Below the pieces are notes generated by a model that did no database searches, had not been told where the DNA came from, and worked only from the letters and a program-made list of their open reading frames with translations. DNA of 64,000 bases from Thunnus maccoyii (taxonomy: Eukaryota > Chordata > Actinopteri > Scombriformes > Scombridae), in the NCBI RefSeq assembly GCF_910596095.1, contig NC_056550.1:23742001-23806000 (forward strand), given 5' to 3'. Below, in pieces: positions 1 to 47,893 of this stretch; within the stretch, counting starts at the first letter, position 1, and the number at the start of each line of letters is the position of its first letter. Position numbers and translations under genes: made by a program.

Positions 1-139
1 CCTCATCCCGTTTGCCGGACTGTGAAGCCACGTTCCCTCTGATCTCTGAACACCTTTTAACAGACTGAACCGCTGGATCACTGAACACATGCTTGTACCG
101 ACTACTGTTCTGTGGACAAAGTGGAAAGATCTTAGTAGG

Positions 140-735
140 CAGTGGTGGAAAGAAACCAAGTACTGTACTTAAGTACAATTTGGGGGTACTTGCATGATAG
201 TTGATTATTTCCATTTGCTGCTACTTTATACTTCCACTCCACTACATTTCAGAGGGAAATATTGTACTTTCTACTCCACTACATTTATTTGACAGCTTTA
301 GTTACTTTTCAGGTGAAGATTTGACACAATGGATAATATAACAAGCTTTTAAAATACAACACATTGTTAAAGATGAAACCAGTGGTTTCCAACCTTTTTG
401 GCTTTTGACGTCTTACAAAAAGCAGTGTGTAGTCGGGGTCACATTTCACATGTCTATGAGTTGTTAACAGCTCCACCAAATAGTGATTTTTCCCTCTAAA
501 CTTCTCACATGCTTTCATTTCAATAAATGTTCAAATGATCCAATATTTCACCAGAAATCAAAGATTAGAGAAAAAGTCCCAAAAACTGGAAACAGATTTG
601 TGTATCAGAACTTTGTTTTTTCTTCTTTTCTCTCCCATTAATCATCTCACGACCCCTCAGATTTATCTGGTGACCCTTTGGAGGGGGCCGAGCCCTAGGT
701 TGGGACCCCCTGGACTAAGCTTGCTAACTGTATAT
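140..735 (+). repeat. AAGTAC-type dispersed repeat, 5' part
   Basis: Begins agtggtggaaag and runs through gtacttaagtacaatt, ccactccactacatttcaga and ggtttccaacctttttggct. It is collinear with the reverse copy at 52500-53335 up to 'gctaactgtatata', where the match breaks and resumes near 2450. Confidence 0.8.
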
Positions 736-2450
736 AACGTAGACTGTAACACATTTCCCTGTAAAATTACAGTAAATTACTGGCAGCTGTAGCATTTTAC
801 CTTTTTTTTTTTTACAATGTCACTACTGTAATTTACTTTAATCTACTGTAATTTACAGTGTTGTTATATAATCTACATGAACAGTTTCTTACTGTAAATG
901 TTACACTAAACAACTGAAAAGTTTTCTTCTTATTCATATCAATAAAAACAGCTGTACATTGCAGACATATACTGTAAATAACAATGTGTCTTCAATCTTA
1001 ATGGTCCAGTAATGAGATCAGCTCAGTTTTACATTTAAAAACCTTTAAAAACCTTTAACATCTATCACAAAAGGGGATGAGACAAGTGACTGCTTTATGG
1101 AACTGAGCATTTATGCAGACACTTTCATGCCAAATATATGCAAGTATGCATGTTTAAATAAAATAATTCTCAAGGTTCATGCCCTTTCAAAGGGGGTCAA
1201 TGTAAATCTGTTAATTTTAATATCCTGAGCTGCCAGCAAAACTTAGTCATGAGTCTAGACAGCAACTGCTTTGCAAACTACTGTTTAAAAAATATAAAAG
1301 CACAAATAAACAGATTGCAGGATACACAGTTTGTAATATCTTCACATGTCCTCTGTTATAACTGGCAGAAGGTCGACATCCAAGCTTCCAGGCTCAATGA
1401 GTGAGAAAGAAACAAGAGTGAAAATCAAGCGCAGAGTGAGAGAAAGAGAAATGAAACAACTGAATGGCAGAAATAAACAGTTTGCACAAGGTTTACACCT
1501 AAATTACCTTTATGAAGTGACGTCAAGTTCTTCAGAAGAGTGGTGACGAGGATTAACTGTGAGCTTGTTTGTCTCCTTAGGAATTACTCTCCCCGACTGG
1601 CCTTTGTTCTCCTTTCAGGTTTAATCACAACACAAGTGGACTAACGTCAGCATTCAATGATGTGTAGTTCAAGAGAAAACAGTCATTCAAAAATAATCTT
1701 TAAAGGTGCAGTGTGTAGAATTTAGTTGCATCTAGTGGAACGGACTTGGCAGAAATGGAATATAATATTCATAAGTATGTTTTAATGAACATAAGAATTG
1801 TTGCGTCTTCATTAGCTTAGAATGAGCCCTTTATATCTACATAGGGAGCGGGGTGGTCTTCCATGGAGGCCGCCATGTTGTACCTCCATGTTTGTACAGT
1901 AGACCAGAAAGGACAAACCATTCACTGGCTCTAGGGAGGACCTTTTGTGGTTTTCGTGAGTTTTGCAGCCAAGGTAGGTTCTCCTACACGCTTGGATAAC
2001 AATGGGAAGGGTATTCAGTTATTGCAATCTGCAACCTCACCACTAGATGTCACTTAATTTTACACACTGGTCCTTTAAATTAGACTTGCAAGCAACAGTG
2101 AAAATAATGTTTAAATACCAGTAATTCAAACTTCAAACTGAAGGACACTACCTGAAAATGTTTTCTTGTGCCTGTCAGGTGCCTGCTAGGATTATACCAG
2201 TTTAATGTTAGCAAAAATTAAACGTAGTCATGTTACTGACCTTTTGGTTTGATTCCAAAAAGGAGGATGAACGATGATTATACAATGTTGATAGTTGCAT
2301 GTGGCTTCTGTCCCTCCATTACTGCAGTGGCGAAAATGAAAATATTGTATTTTACCATCAAATCTTACTTTAGATTTACAGTAATTTACTGTATCTAGAA
2401 AGAACAGTACCTTACTGAATTTGGCTGTTTTTTACAGCAGTTTATTACTG
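736..2450. mobile_element. 1.7-kb insertion splitting the AAGTAC repeat
   Basis: The uninterrupted copy at 52500-53335 shows that 736-2450 is extra sequence. Both ends carry related palindromic ttacagtaaattactg-like motifs (near 767-785 and 2375-2395), as expected of an inverted-repeat DNA element. It itself contains the TIR element at 1699-2079. Confidence 0.5.
1699..2079. mobile_element. Short TIR DNA element (MITE)
   Basis: Starts tttaaaggtgcagtgtgta and ends ttacacactggtcctttaaa, imperfect terminal inverted repeats of about 19 bp, length about 380 bp. No coding capacity. The internal 'ggaggccgccatgttg' block is familiar from teleost genomes. Confidence 0.75.
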
Positions 2451-2625
2451 TGTAGTTGAAACTAGCTCCACCTCTACACACTGATGCTTCAGTATTAATA
2501 ATCTAATGATGTCATATAGAATAATATATCAGTCAGAGGGACTAAACCACTACTTTTACTGCAATACTTTAACTACATTTTGCTGCTAATACTTATGTAC
2601 TTTTACTTAAGTACATGCAGGACTT
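2450..2625 (+). repeat. AAGTAC-type dispersed repeat, 3' part
   Basis: Continues the element broken at 735: gttgaaactagctccacct, taatgatgtcatata, gctgctaatacttatgtact. Same order as in the reverse copy at 52500-52770. Confidence 0.75.
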
Positions 2626-2960
2626 CTCATGGATTTCTGGTCATTTTTGTATGTTCTTTGCACTCCATGTCAATTAAAACAGTCACATAGACTCAGTAAG
2701 GCTCATATATCCACAAGCTGAGAAACAAAGACAGTACGATCACTCAGCCCAGTTGGTCAATGAAGCTCTTAGATGGCAACTATTCCCAAACAAAAGTGTG
2801 CACAGTGTGCAGTGTGTCAAGAAGCCACTCGGAGTCTCTGCAGGTGACCTTTAATTAGTTATACAGTTGACAGTCTGGCCTGAATGTCTGCTCTGTCTCT
2901 GAACACACTGTCGGTGCCAGCTAAGTGTCTTCTCTTTGGAGTCAGGGACAGATTGAGTCC

Positions 2961-3617
2961 TTTAAAGGAGACATGTCATGCTTTTTGTGATTATCGGTTA
3001 TTCAAAGACTGTTATGATGTTGGATGTCTGTGTTAAACATGGTCAAACTTCCAAAACTTTAGTTTAACGTATATAGAGATGCTCCCTGCAAGTTAAAAGT
3101 CAGGGCTTCAGCCTGCTCTGGACGCTTCATTTGTGATGGGTTTTTTCTACCTCATAGTAGCCTTGGTTGCTAAGATTGTAGCTAAGGTTTTTTCAAGGTT
3201 TTTTGCTCACATTGTCCATAATGTGTCGCGTATTTCGGATTGGATTCTGGCTCCAACATGTACGGATGTATTTGAGAAGTTTCCATTTCGAGTAAAGTAC
3301 AAGAAAAAGTAATGAAATCCTACTACTATAGTTTGTTTCATGGTTTGTTGACGTAGCCTTCGGAATTGGCGGAAGTGTCTTGAGGCACATCAAGAGCCAG
3401 CCAATCAGAACAGAGTGGGCTCATTGAGAGGAGGGCCTTAAAGAGACAGGAGCTAAAACGGCCCGTTTCAGACAGATGCTGAACTGAGGGGCTGCATAAA
3501 CGGCCAGTATAAGATAAATAAGGAGTTTTTTGATCTGTAAATCAGGCAAAGACATTCCAGTAGAGCCTCAGATTAAAAATGTAGACCTGTAAATGTGCAC
3601 GTTTTGTCCCCTTTAAG
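2961..3617. mobile_element. 'GGGGACATG' TIR element, copy 1
   Basis: Begins tttaaaggagacatgtcatg and ends gttttgtcccctttaa, giving short inverted termini; about 657 bp. Related copies at 32371-33682 and 44511-44925. Confidence 0.7.
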
Positions 3618-4938
3618 TCAAGAAGCCTGGAGCTGTTTTTAACATCAAACTTAGCCTAGCTATATCGTAAGAGTTTACTTAGTGAGCACTAAATTAAAAC
3701 CGGTTGCACCACACAAACTAGTTCTTACATAGAGATTAGTTAAATAGTTATACCCACTAACTGTCAGGTGAGACTGTTGCTAGCTGTAAGCTAGCTGAAT
3801 GAACCAGCTAACAACTCATGTTAGCTTGCTAATATCTGACTCGTTTATACTGAAGAGTAAAAGAGGTACGATATGGAATATGGTCAACATATCTGACCTG
3901 ACACTTTACATTTCACAGAAAAAACACACAAAACCTCAAATTACAACATTTTATACCACTAACATTAAGATTAATTACCAAATACGTACAGTTAGCTTAG
4001 CATAATTGGATATTTTCCTCTCACTGTAAACAGCATGAATACCACTAATTCTAAAAACACATATATTTCTCCAGGTATGCAAACAGAAATAAAACACAGT
4101 CAGACCTACTGTACAGTCACAAAGGACTGGCAGTTAAGTTTATCTTTTTGTCACTAAAACTGTTATTTTTGGAAATGATGCCACAGCTCATGATGCTATC
4201 GTCACTTCCTGTTTAGATGATCTTATTGAACAGTGCTACAGATGTTTTCCCTGGGAACCAATTTACACATCTCTAAAGTATTTATAAGATAAGGCATTTC
4301 TTAACTTTAAACGGTGCAAATGGCGATTTCCTAAGAACTTGGGAAGGACTGACTCAAGCTCTCTGCAGTGTGTGACAGAGTGCCTTGTCTCCTCACCAGA
4401 CTTTACAATCGTGTTTTTTCATTTGTGGCACCCCCTTTTTTTTGTTGTTTTGACAGCTTTTGTTTCTGCTTTAGTGGCACCTCTCCAGCTCTTCAGTCTA
4501 GTGTGATTCATAATGGCCCTACACAGCTGTTTAACATACAAACAAAAACTGTTTTCTAAAGGATTTACAGTTGATATGACACCACGTACACACACACACG
4601 TCACCATACAATACACGAGTGCCGTTTAAATCTTATCATGACTATAGATTAATATAATACTCCTGAAGTGTGATAGCAGCCACAGAGAGAGTGGACGCTG
4701 CTATTTTGAGCTCAGGGACTTGTGATGTCCAGTGAGGCAGAGTAGACTGTTGAGGGTCTGCACTCTGTCAGTGTCAGACTGCTGTCAAGTCGTCCTCAAT
4801 AATAAACAGAGCTTCAGGACACGAATTTCACAATAAACACCCCTGTTATTGAGAAAATGTGTAAAACATTTTTTTAAAGTCATGCAATGCTCCTAAAACC
4901 TTTAATATCCCTGAATTTAGCACCTTTGTTGTTTTTTT

Positions 4939-5201
4939 AGGGCTGCAACAATTAGTCAGTCAATTGGAAAATAATTGGTAACTATTTTAATAATCGATTA
5001 ATTGTTAAGGATATTCTTTTTAAGCAAAGGAGTTCCAGCATCTGGATTATGAGGAATCGCAGCGTTTCTTTGTTTTATGTGATAGTAAACACAATAAACC
5101 TCAGGATTCAGGAAATTGTGATGGACATTTTTTCTCTTTTTTCAGATGTTTTCATAGATAAAAACAATTAACTGAGAATATTATCGCATAGTTTCAACCC
5201 T
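4939..5201. mobile_element. GGCTGCAAC MITE, copy 1
   Basis: Starts agggctgcaac and ends gtttcaaccct, with taatcgattaattgtt inside. Inverted termini, no coding capacity. One of nine copies in the window. Confidence 0.7.
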
Positions 5202-6112
5202 AATTTCTTTTTTTTATAATTCCTGAAAGTGTTGAGCCTAAAAGGTATTTTGGATTTTGGGGCATTTGAGACATTTGGGGGCATATAACAAAAATCAGGC
5301 AGTCCATTTTCTTAAATACTTATTATTCTTAAAAAAAAAAAAGTTTAAATCTCATTATATTTCGAAATGTGAGATTGTAGGCATAGCAAATTAGGCAGAT
5401 TCTAAAGGGGCATGGATTTGAGGGCTTTATAAATAAATTATAACAAGTAAAAGAATCATGAATGTGCTTTAACGAGTTTTGAGATTTGAGACTATAATTT
5501 AGAGAAGGCTCGGGCCACCCATGACAATATGATATGATACAATACAACTTTATTGTATGGAAATTCATTTTCCATCCTTGGGCAGTTCAGTTTAAAAGGC
5601 TGGCGCACAGATTAAACAATCACAGTTACACATATGAGACTTTTCACAGCCAAACATCATCAAACAATCATAGCACATCATATCCTCTGGATTCAGATCC
5701 AAAAATGAGAGACTCTAAATCACCTATTAGAAGGCAGAAATTGGTTTTCTCTGTTTAAAACATGTGAGGAGTCAGAAGAGATACTGTTAGCGAGTCTGAG
5801 CATGCTCTGCTGTCGTGACCTTCTTGAAAGGAGTGTGCCAGAAGTTGGTCAATAATCTTTCAACGAACCCAGATTTGTTTAGTTTTAAGTTTCACTGATA
5901 GGCTGCTGAATCAGGCCGTACTGCAGTACAGCATGACACACAGTAATGATCTGGCTATTGGCGCCAAAATATGTGAGAAGAAAGTATCTTCTTACAGATA
6001 ATCCACAATAGGGTGGCGTCTATCATAACACCCTATTTGTATGAAGAATGATGGTACATGAAAGTTAGATTCACTCATGAAGCATGTATCAGCCACATTG
6101 GAGACATCTAGA

Positions 6113-6690
6113 AACACATAATTTTTCAAGTCTGTTTTAAAACAACAGTCAGGTGTCCATATGAACAGTGAAAGAGGTTTTCCTTGCTGTAATCATTCCT
6201 CCTGTTCATACTGGCTGTTAAAAGATCCCCTTTAAATGTGCTTTCAATGTAAGTGATGGAGGCCAAAATCCATTTTGTGCAAAAATGCATTTAAAAGTTG
6301 ATGTGAAGCTTATATGAGGCTTCAAATTCCCTATTTGTGTTTCCCTGTTGAGCTGCGGTGGAAGTACAGTGACAAAAAGAGGGACTTTGGCACCAAAACG
6401 ACTGTAACGTTGAAAGATATCTACTTGATTTGACTCATTTGGACGGCTTAAGCTACCTATCTCTCTGTCTCTCTATCTATCTATCGTAAACACATTTTTG
6501 CACCAAAGGAGGACTGTATTTTGTCCCCCGTCACTTACATTGTAAATGCATTATGAAGAGATCCTCTAATGTTCAGTATGAACAGGAGGAATGATTACAG
6601 CAAGAAAAAACATGTTTTAATGTCCATCTGTGCACCTGCACTGTTGTTTTAAGACAGACTTTAAAAAAAAGTGAACCTGTCCTTTAACTT
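6113..6690. mobile_element. Long inverted-repeat element, copy 1
   Basis: The left end (aaaacaacagtcaggtg, gaatgattacag in reverse sense, tgttcatactgg) and right end (ttcagtatgaacaggagg, gcactgttgttttaagac) are reverse complements over more than 100 bp. It ends about 50 bp before the kcnh6a TATA box. Other copies: 9740-10290, 49018-49510, part at 55573-55745. Confidence 0.75.
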
Positions 6691-6738
6691 TTAACAAACT
6701 TAAATAAAATAATTGGCTTTATTTTGTAACTGGAAGGC

Positions 6739-6748
6739 TATATAAATA
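6739..6748 (+). promoter_or_regulatory. kcnh6a: TATA box, candidate kcnh6a promoter
   Basis: A clean TATATAAATA lies about 680 bp before the start codon. It is followed about 35-45 bp later by sequence that becomes GC-richer. The 6770-7425 stretch would then be the 5' UTR; whether it is spliced cannot be seen. Placement is inference from motif and distance. Confidence 0.5.
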
Positions 6749-7425
6749 GGATTTCCGTTCTTGTTGTGGCTGAACTCAGTCTGACTTGACGGCTGCTCCT
6801 GTCGCTCCGGGGGGCGGTGGAAGGGGAGTGGATCCAGGGAATCTGGCTAATAGGAGCTTCTTCTTCTTCTCCGCCGTCCCTATCGCGCAGTATTAAGACT
6901 GGAAGGAGAATAAAACAAACTGAGGGCTGCGGCTCTCTGCAGCTTTGCTTCACAACTTCTTTTCCCCCCCTAAAGCAGGTTCAACTTCACTCACCAGGAG
7001 ACTCCTCTTAACTGTGGGAAACCGGGTCACGAACTGTTTGGTCTTCCTTTTAAAAGGTTAAGTGCTGCATATGGCTTTTGCAATATCGTAGTCTACTTTT
7101 TTTTTTTTTTTTACATTACCAGCGTGCAACATCCTGCATCTGCTATCGCCCTGGCAACCAGCCCTCCTCTCCTCCTCTCCATCATTCTCCAGCGCTTCAT
7201 CCTTCACCATCAGCGGTAACCTGCGAAACAAAAACCTGCTTTTTTTTTTTTTTCGCTCGTCCTCCTTGTGGAAGCTTTTTTTTTTTTTTGGTACTTCAAA
7301 TCTATTTTTCACTCTGTGTGTGTGTTGATTTTTTTTTTCCAATCATTATTTTATTTATTTTTATATATATTTTTTAAAACTAGTAAGGTTCATGTGTCGG
7401 AGAAGTCTTTTCTCTCAGCACCAAA

Positions 7426-42988
<35,563 letters not shown>

Positions 42989-44292
42989 TCACCACAGTCA
43001 GTCACCACCGCCACCCAAAAGCCTGGTCTTTTGGACGGGACAGCCATACGTTCCCCATTTTGTTACTTCCTTCTTCCTACCTTAAAATCTCCTCTGTCCT
43101 GTTCTGATGCTGCTGTAGAGTGTGGGTTGCCTCGCCTTCCACGTCACTGGAGGTTCACGGTGCCTCCCGTTTCTTACTACAGACTCAACGGCGCCCCCGC
43201 AGGCTGCTGTGGTTTTGTGCTCCAGGGTCCCCTCACTCCCAAAGGTCCCGTGCAATGAAGAGATTATTCCTGCCCAGCTGGGTTGGGAAAAATAGTGAAA
43301 TACGAGTCGACAGCAAGCGCACATACACGTATTGTGCATTCGCTGCGGACCGGAAGTTTCCATGAAGAGAGGCGAAATGTCAAGGACAATTAATACGTTT
43401 CACGTGTGAAGAATTATCTGCATTCACGTTGTATAAGAATTGCACATTTAGACTTGAGCGTAGAAAAATGTAATCATTTCTTTGAAACTGAAATTATTTT
43501 CATAATATTAGAGATGTATCGGCTACATTAAGGGGCCATACTTCTAGTAAATATAATAACTACGAGTGTATAAAGTTATAGATTCACTGTTGTTTTTGGT
43601 GTAAGCTAAAAAAAAAAAATATCAAGAGGCATTTATGGCACACTGTGAAGGATGGCGGTGCGACAGAAAATGGGAAGTGGCGTGTAATTTTCATCTCATA
43701 TTTCTGACATTTTGACACGAATCAGCATTACTCAGTAAATGTGTCATTGGATCATGACAAGGTAATTCAACATGTGCACAATCAAGCAGAGCAGGAAAAT
43801 GTCATAGTTTCTTGTACATTTATGTGTAGTTTTGTTTGGATCATGACTGCTTTGCTTGGTTTCCCCCCCCCACCTCCCCCCTGTTTCTGTGTCTGTATAT
43901 CTGTTTTGTTCCACTCAAACACATGTCAACTGTTTGTCAGAGTATCATGGTCACATGGTTTCATAATGTACTGGATGTGTTTATCTGAAAATGCCAACAA
44001 TAGAGGACTTCTCTCACAGTGGACAGACTGCCCTGAACATGTAAAGCGAGAAAAAAAAAAAAAACTGCCGAAGGTTGTTTAACATCAACTGAGTGACAAG
44101 TGAAGTGGATGGTAACTGTCAATCACATGGCGGGCACAGACACGTCGTCTCAAGGCGTCCTTTGATAAGATGATTTTACAGTTCCAACCACAAGGTGAAT
44201 GTAATGACTTTTTAAGCATTTATAATTCTGTATAATGTTTCTTGAAGCACAAATTCCTGTTATTTATCTTTTTTTTCTTTTTTTTTTTTTAG

Positions 44293-44298
44293 ATTAAA
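44293..44298 (+). terminator. kcnh6a: Candidate kcnh6a poly(A) signal
   Basis: ATTAAA just after a long T/C tract, 1.3 kb after the stop codon. It is the first plausible signal I see before repeats begin at 44511. Which signal is used cannot be told from sequence alone. Confidence 0.3.
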
Positions 44299-44510
44299 GA
44301 CACACAACAGAGCTAAACTGTGAATCAAATTGCTTTTATTTCCAAGACTTGATTCAAGACACATGAACAAATGTAATGAAAGAAAAATTCTGCACAATGT
44401 GACGACAAACTCTCAGATTCAGATTCAAAAGTACAACTAGGTTGTTAAATAGCCAAATATGCTCAGATTATAAAGGGAACAGATAACATGCTGAGCTTAA
44501 ATCAGAGTCT

Positions 44511-44925
44511 TTAAAGGGGACATTACATGCTTTTAATGATTTTCTGTAATTTATATACTGTTATGATGTCGATAGTCAACATTCAGTCTGCTCTGAACGC
44601 TTCGTTTGTAAAGTTACTTCTACTTCCCCTTCAAACTGACGTCAGAACGTTCACACATGCCCACAAACGGCCGTTCGTTCTTTAGTCTTTGTTGCTAAGG
44701 TTGTTGCTAACTTTACTTGCATATTTTGGGCTCAAACATGTACAGATGTACATTTGAGAAGTTTATATTTCAAGTAATCTACAACTATTGTATGTTTACG
44801 TAGCCTCCGGAGCTGGCGGACATCTGCAGAGGAACAGCTTTCAGGAGCCAACCAATCAGAATATAGAGCCTGTAAAGCGCCAAAATAAAAATATAGACCT
44901 GGAAATGTGCATGTTAAGTCCAAGC
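44511..44925. mobile_element. 'GGGGACATT' TIR element, copy 3
   Basis: ttaaaggggacattacatgc left; internal ctgctctgaacgcttcgttt and cgtagcctccggagctggc; right end diverged (gtgcatgttaagtcc). Confidence 0.65.
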
Positions 44926-44927
44926 GT

Positions 44928-45570
44928 AAACCTCTGGGACTGATAAATGAAGCTAATGCGGAAGTGCCGAAAACTGCAGTTCCTTGAATGTCCACTTGAG
45001 GCTCCAAAAGTGAGTCAATCCTCATAGACTCCCATGTTAAAATACCCAACTTTACAGCAGGAATAAACATGTTTACAGCCTGGTACAAACAACGGTTCTG
45101 GTCTCTATAGCTAATTTCCCCTTTCATGACACCCGTTTAAATTTTATTAAGCCGTAAATTTATGCATAATAAAGGACCTGGCCGCTTTGAGTGACAGGTC
45201 GCTAGCCGCTAGGTGGATTGTTTCAGCAACCAGGCTTCATTCAGCCCACCTCAGCTCCACCTCTTTGCCTGTTTTGGATTAGCTGGGAGTTAGGCGCGCC
45301 ATATTTTTACAGTCTATGCTTTAGAGGTGCTGCCAGGTGGATTTTGTTACCTTTGGACAGAGCCAGATTAGTTGTAGTTGCAGTTTTCATATTTACTGTA
45401 CAGATATGACAGTGGCATCATTCTTCTTATCTTAAGTGTTTTTCCGAAAACGTCAAATGATTCCTTTAAACACAGAGGCTGGAACCACCTACTTTGAGCT
45501 TCAAAACCGCTCTTCAGACACCAATGGATGACGTCACAGTGGCTACATCCATAATTTTCACGGTCTATGG
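44928..45570. repeat. Shared repeat, copy downstream of kcnh6a
   Basis: Collinear with 42099-42660 and better preserved in the middle (ctcagctccacctctttgcc). Includes 45300-45409, identical to 42493-42602. Confidence 0.75.
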
Positions 45571-45597
45571 TTATGTCCCCCTTAATTTAGCAAACTT

Positions 45598-45632
45598 GTG
45601 TGTGTGTGTGTGTGTGTGTGTGTTTGTGTGTG
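45598..45632 (+). repeat. (TG)n microsatellite
   Basis: Interrupted (tg)n in the intergenic stretch between kcnh6a and dcaf7. Confidence 0.85.
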
Positions 45633-47259
45633 TGAATACTTGAGGGTCTGAGTTGAACTAACCAGACAGCAGCTTACTTCCCTTCATGATTCAACGTGCT
45701 GCAGTCTGGTGTTGGAACCGGACTAAATGGAGACACTGATGGATGATCACAGATGAATTAGGATGCGTTCAGTGACAGACATGCAGAGTTAGATCAGGGC
45801 AGGCTGTGAAACGTTAAACAGCTGCATTTAATGCAAGAACAAGGCTGAGCAATTATTCTCAATCCCTACGGAGGAAGCTTCACATGATCCGACATCCGCT
45901 GAAGATGCAGAACCTTAAATAACTGTCAGCATGAGGAGTGACATCTAAACAGTGGTGGGAAGTAACGAGGTACATTTACTCAGTTAAAGTACAAATTTAA
46001 GGTACTTCATTATATATAAGAGGGAAATATTGTACTTATTACTCAACCACATTTAACCAGATTTGATTTTTTAAAACTATACCGAGCACATGAATCATCA
46101 TGCATTATTATACAATAAATACAATTAACCAACAGCAGATATTACTTAATTAGCTCCACCTCAACCAGCTTCAATATTAAAATACTCCAGTGATTTAGTC
46201 ACTTGCATAGAGTTGGAGGACTTGAGAGAAACAGATTTTTTTTAAAAGAATGGTCAAAACTGAAGCAGCAGTGGTTTCAGATATCTTGACTTTTAGTTCC
46301 TCGTATGAGTCAAGCTTCAAATACGCTGGATCCTACATTTCCCATAATGCAACACAGCTACATCTCTCAATACCTCAACATTCCCTGCCTCCTCTAGAGC
46401 CACAGACAACATTATACATGCTCACTAGTACTAACTGTGGGGAGTAAATTGACTTTTATGTGTAAAATAGGTGGAATGCCCCTTTAAAATTCTGTTTACA
46501 CATTAATAAATCAGTAATTTAACATTGACTGCATGATGAGCACGTTCACCTTTGATACTGTCAATACATTTCGCTGATAATACATCTGTGTGTTTACTTT
46601 TGACACATTTGCTGATGATACACCTGCACTTCTATTGAAGTAAACCTTTGAATGCAAGACTTGAAACTGAATATTTCTACATTGTGGTGTCGTTTCTTTT
46701 AAGTAAGTAAAGAATCTGAATACTTTTTCCACGACTTGTAGGTTTTAAGTCTTCATTTCCACTCTCTTGACTGTGTTGTTCTCAAATTTCTTGCCAGCTC
46801 ACCAGCTCAACATAACCTGTCAGATACTGTTTGTCTGATAAAATTCACTAAATTGATATCAATTCACAGGTTTGATTAACTCGACTCAAAGTCACTGGAG
46901 ATACAGTATAGACTGAGCAGAGAAGAGGGATGAAAACAAACGTATGAGGTTAACAAAGTGCTCTTGTATTACAGCACCCACCGGAGAGACACGACTGATG
47001 AAACCTGGGAGATAAAACATTTATCTCAACATTTGTTCAACTTTAAGTGAACCAGATACACTTTTCTGGGAAACTATGACTAAGAATTTAACTTGTCAAG
47101 CGGTTTCCGCTACTCAACTTTCTTTCTTCCTCCTTTCAAGCACAAGCTGGGAACTGATACGCAAACACAGCAGGAGAGGGAGGAACTTTAGATCACTTGT
47201 AGGTAAACACCAGCTGGTGACTAATAGAAATACACCACCAAAGGCAAACATCTGTATCA

Positions 47260-47331
47260 GGGGGTATAGCTCAGTGGTAGAGCATTTGACTGCAGATCAA
47301 GAGGTCCCCGGTTCAAATCCGGGTGCCCCCT
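47260..47331 (+). tRNA. tRNA-Cys (GCA), copy 5
   Basis: Identical 72-nt sequence to copy 1, with full stem pairing, anticodon GCA and TTTT five bases downstream. It lies between the 3' ends of kcnh6a and dcaf7. This is the copy with the cleanest Pol III gene structure. Confidence 0.97.
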
Positions 47332-47458
47332 CTCTTTTCACACCTCGATAAGCCGAGCAGAGAGAACATAATATGTCTTAATATCATGGGATTATTGTCA
47401 TTTCTCAAAATAAATCAGTACAACGACAAGTTAGTTCCTAAGACATGGAGGAATACAA

Positions 47459-47464
47459 TTTATT
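47459..47464 (-). terminator. dcaf7: Candidate dcaf7 poly(A) signal
   Basis: AATAAA on the minus strand (TTTATT on the plus) about 1.2 kb after the dcaf7 stop codon. The stretch between would be a long 3' UTR with a (CA)n microsatellite (about 47852-47893) and an A-run. Inference from motif and position. Confidence 0.4.
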
Positions 47465-47851
47465 AGAGCAAATTCAATAATAAACTTTATGAAAAAAGCT
47501 ACAACATGAACACTTGGCTTACCAATGTCTTAAGTTGATATATTTATATGTATGTACACTTTGCCTTGTAATGGCATGCTACAAGGACATGACCCTTTAA
47601 GTACTGAAAACAACAGAAAAGAGAGGCAGACACAGACACAGTCAGAAAAGTTGTATCACTCTCCTCCCGCTTCACAACTCAATCTAACACCCGTCTCGAC
47701 AAAAGGAAGAAAAAGAAGAAAAAAAAAAAAAAATGCCATTTTCCAAGCACAATCTTATACAAATAAAAAGAGAAGAGAATAATTAGGAAGCTAAAAAGGC
47801 TGAATGACATTGCTCTGGTAGGTTCTTGAGTATTGCTGTACATGGCCGCCA

Positions 47852-47893
47852 CACACACACACACACGCATACACACGCACACACACGCACACA
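47852..47893 (+). repeat. (CA)n microsatellite in the dcaf7 3' UTR
   Basis: Interrupted cacacacgca repeats. In the dcaf7 transcript this would be a GU-rich stretch. Confidence 0.8.

Larger units (their letters stand above)
1..6738. other. Intergenic upstream of kcnh6a
   Basis: No exon-like coding segment is seen. Most of it is dispersed repeat: a split copy of the AAGTAC-type repeat (140-735 and 2450-2625), an element inserted in it, a TIR element (1699-2079), a 'GGGGACATG' TIR element (2961-3617), a GGCTGCAAC MITE (4939-5201) and a long inverted-repeat element (6113-6690). The remainder (3620-4930, 5205-6110) shows no recognisable feature. Confidence 0.7.
44300..47259. other. Intergenic between kcnh6a and tRNA copy 5
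   Basis: Contains a 'GGGGACAT' TIR-element fragment (44511-44925), the repeat shared with intron 15 (44928-45570), a (TG)n tract at about 45598-45632, and an AAGTAC-repeat fragment (about 45955-46100). No coding exon seen. Confidence 0.7.

Noticed and set aside
7078-7377. Phe-rich open frame in the kcnh6a 5' UTR
   Set aside because: It is produced by several poly-T runs and has no coding character.
47076-47351. 91-aa open frame overlapping tRNA copy 5
   Set aside because: Its C-terminal half is the translated tRNA-Cys sequence; no homology otherwise.
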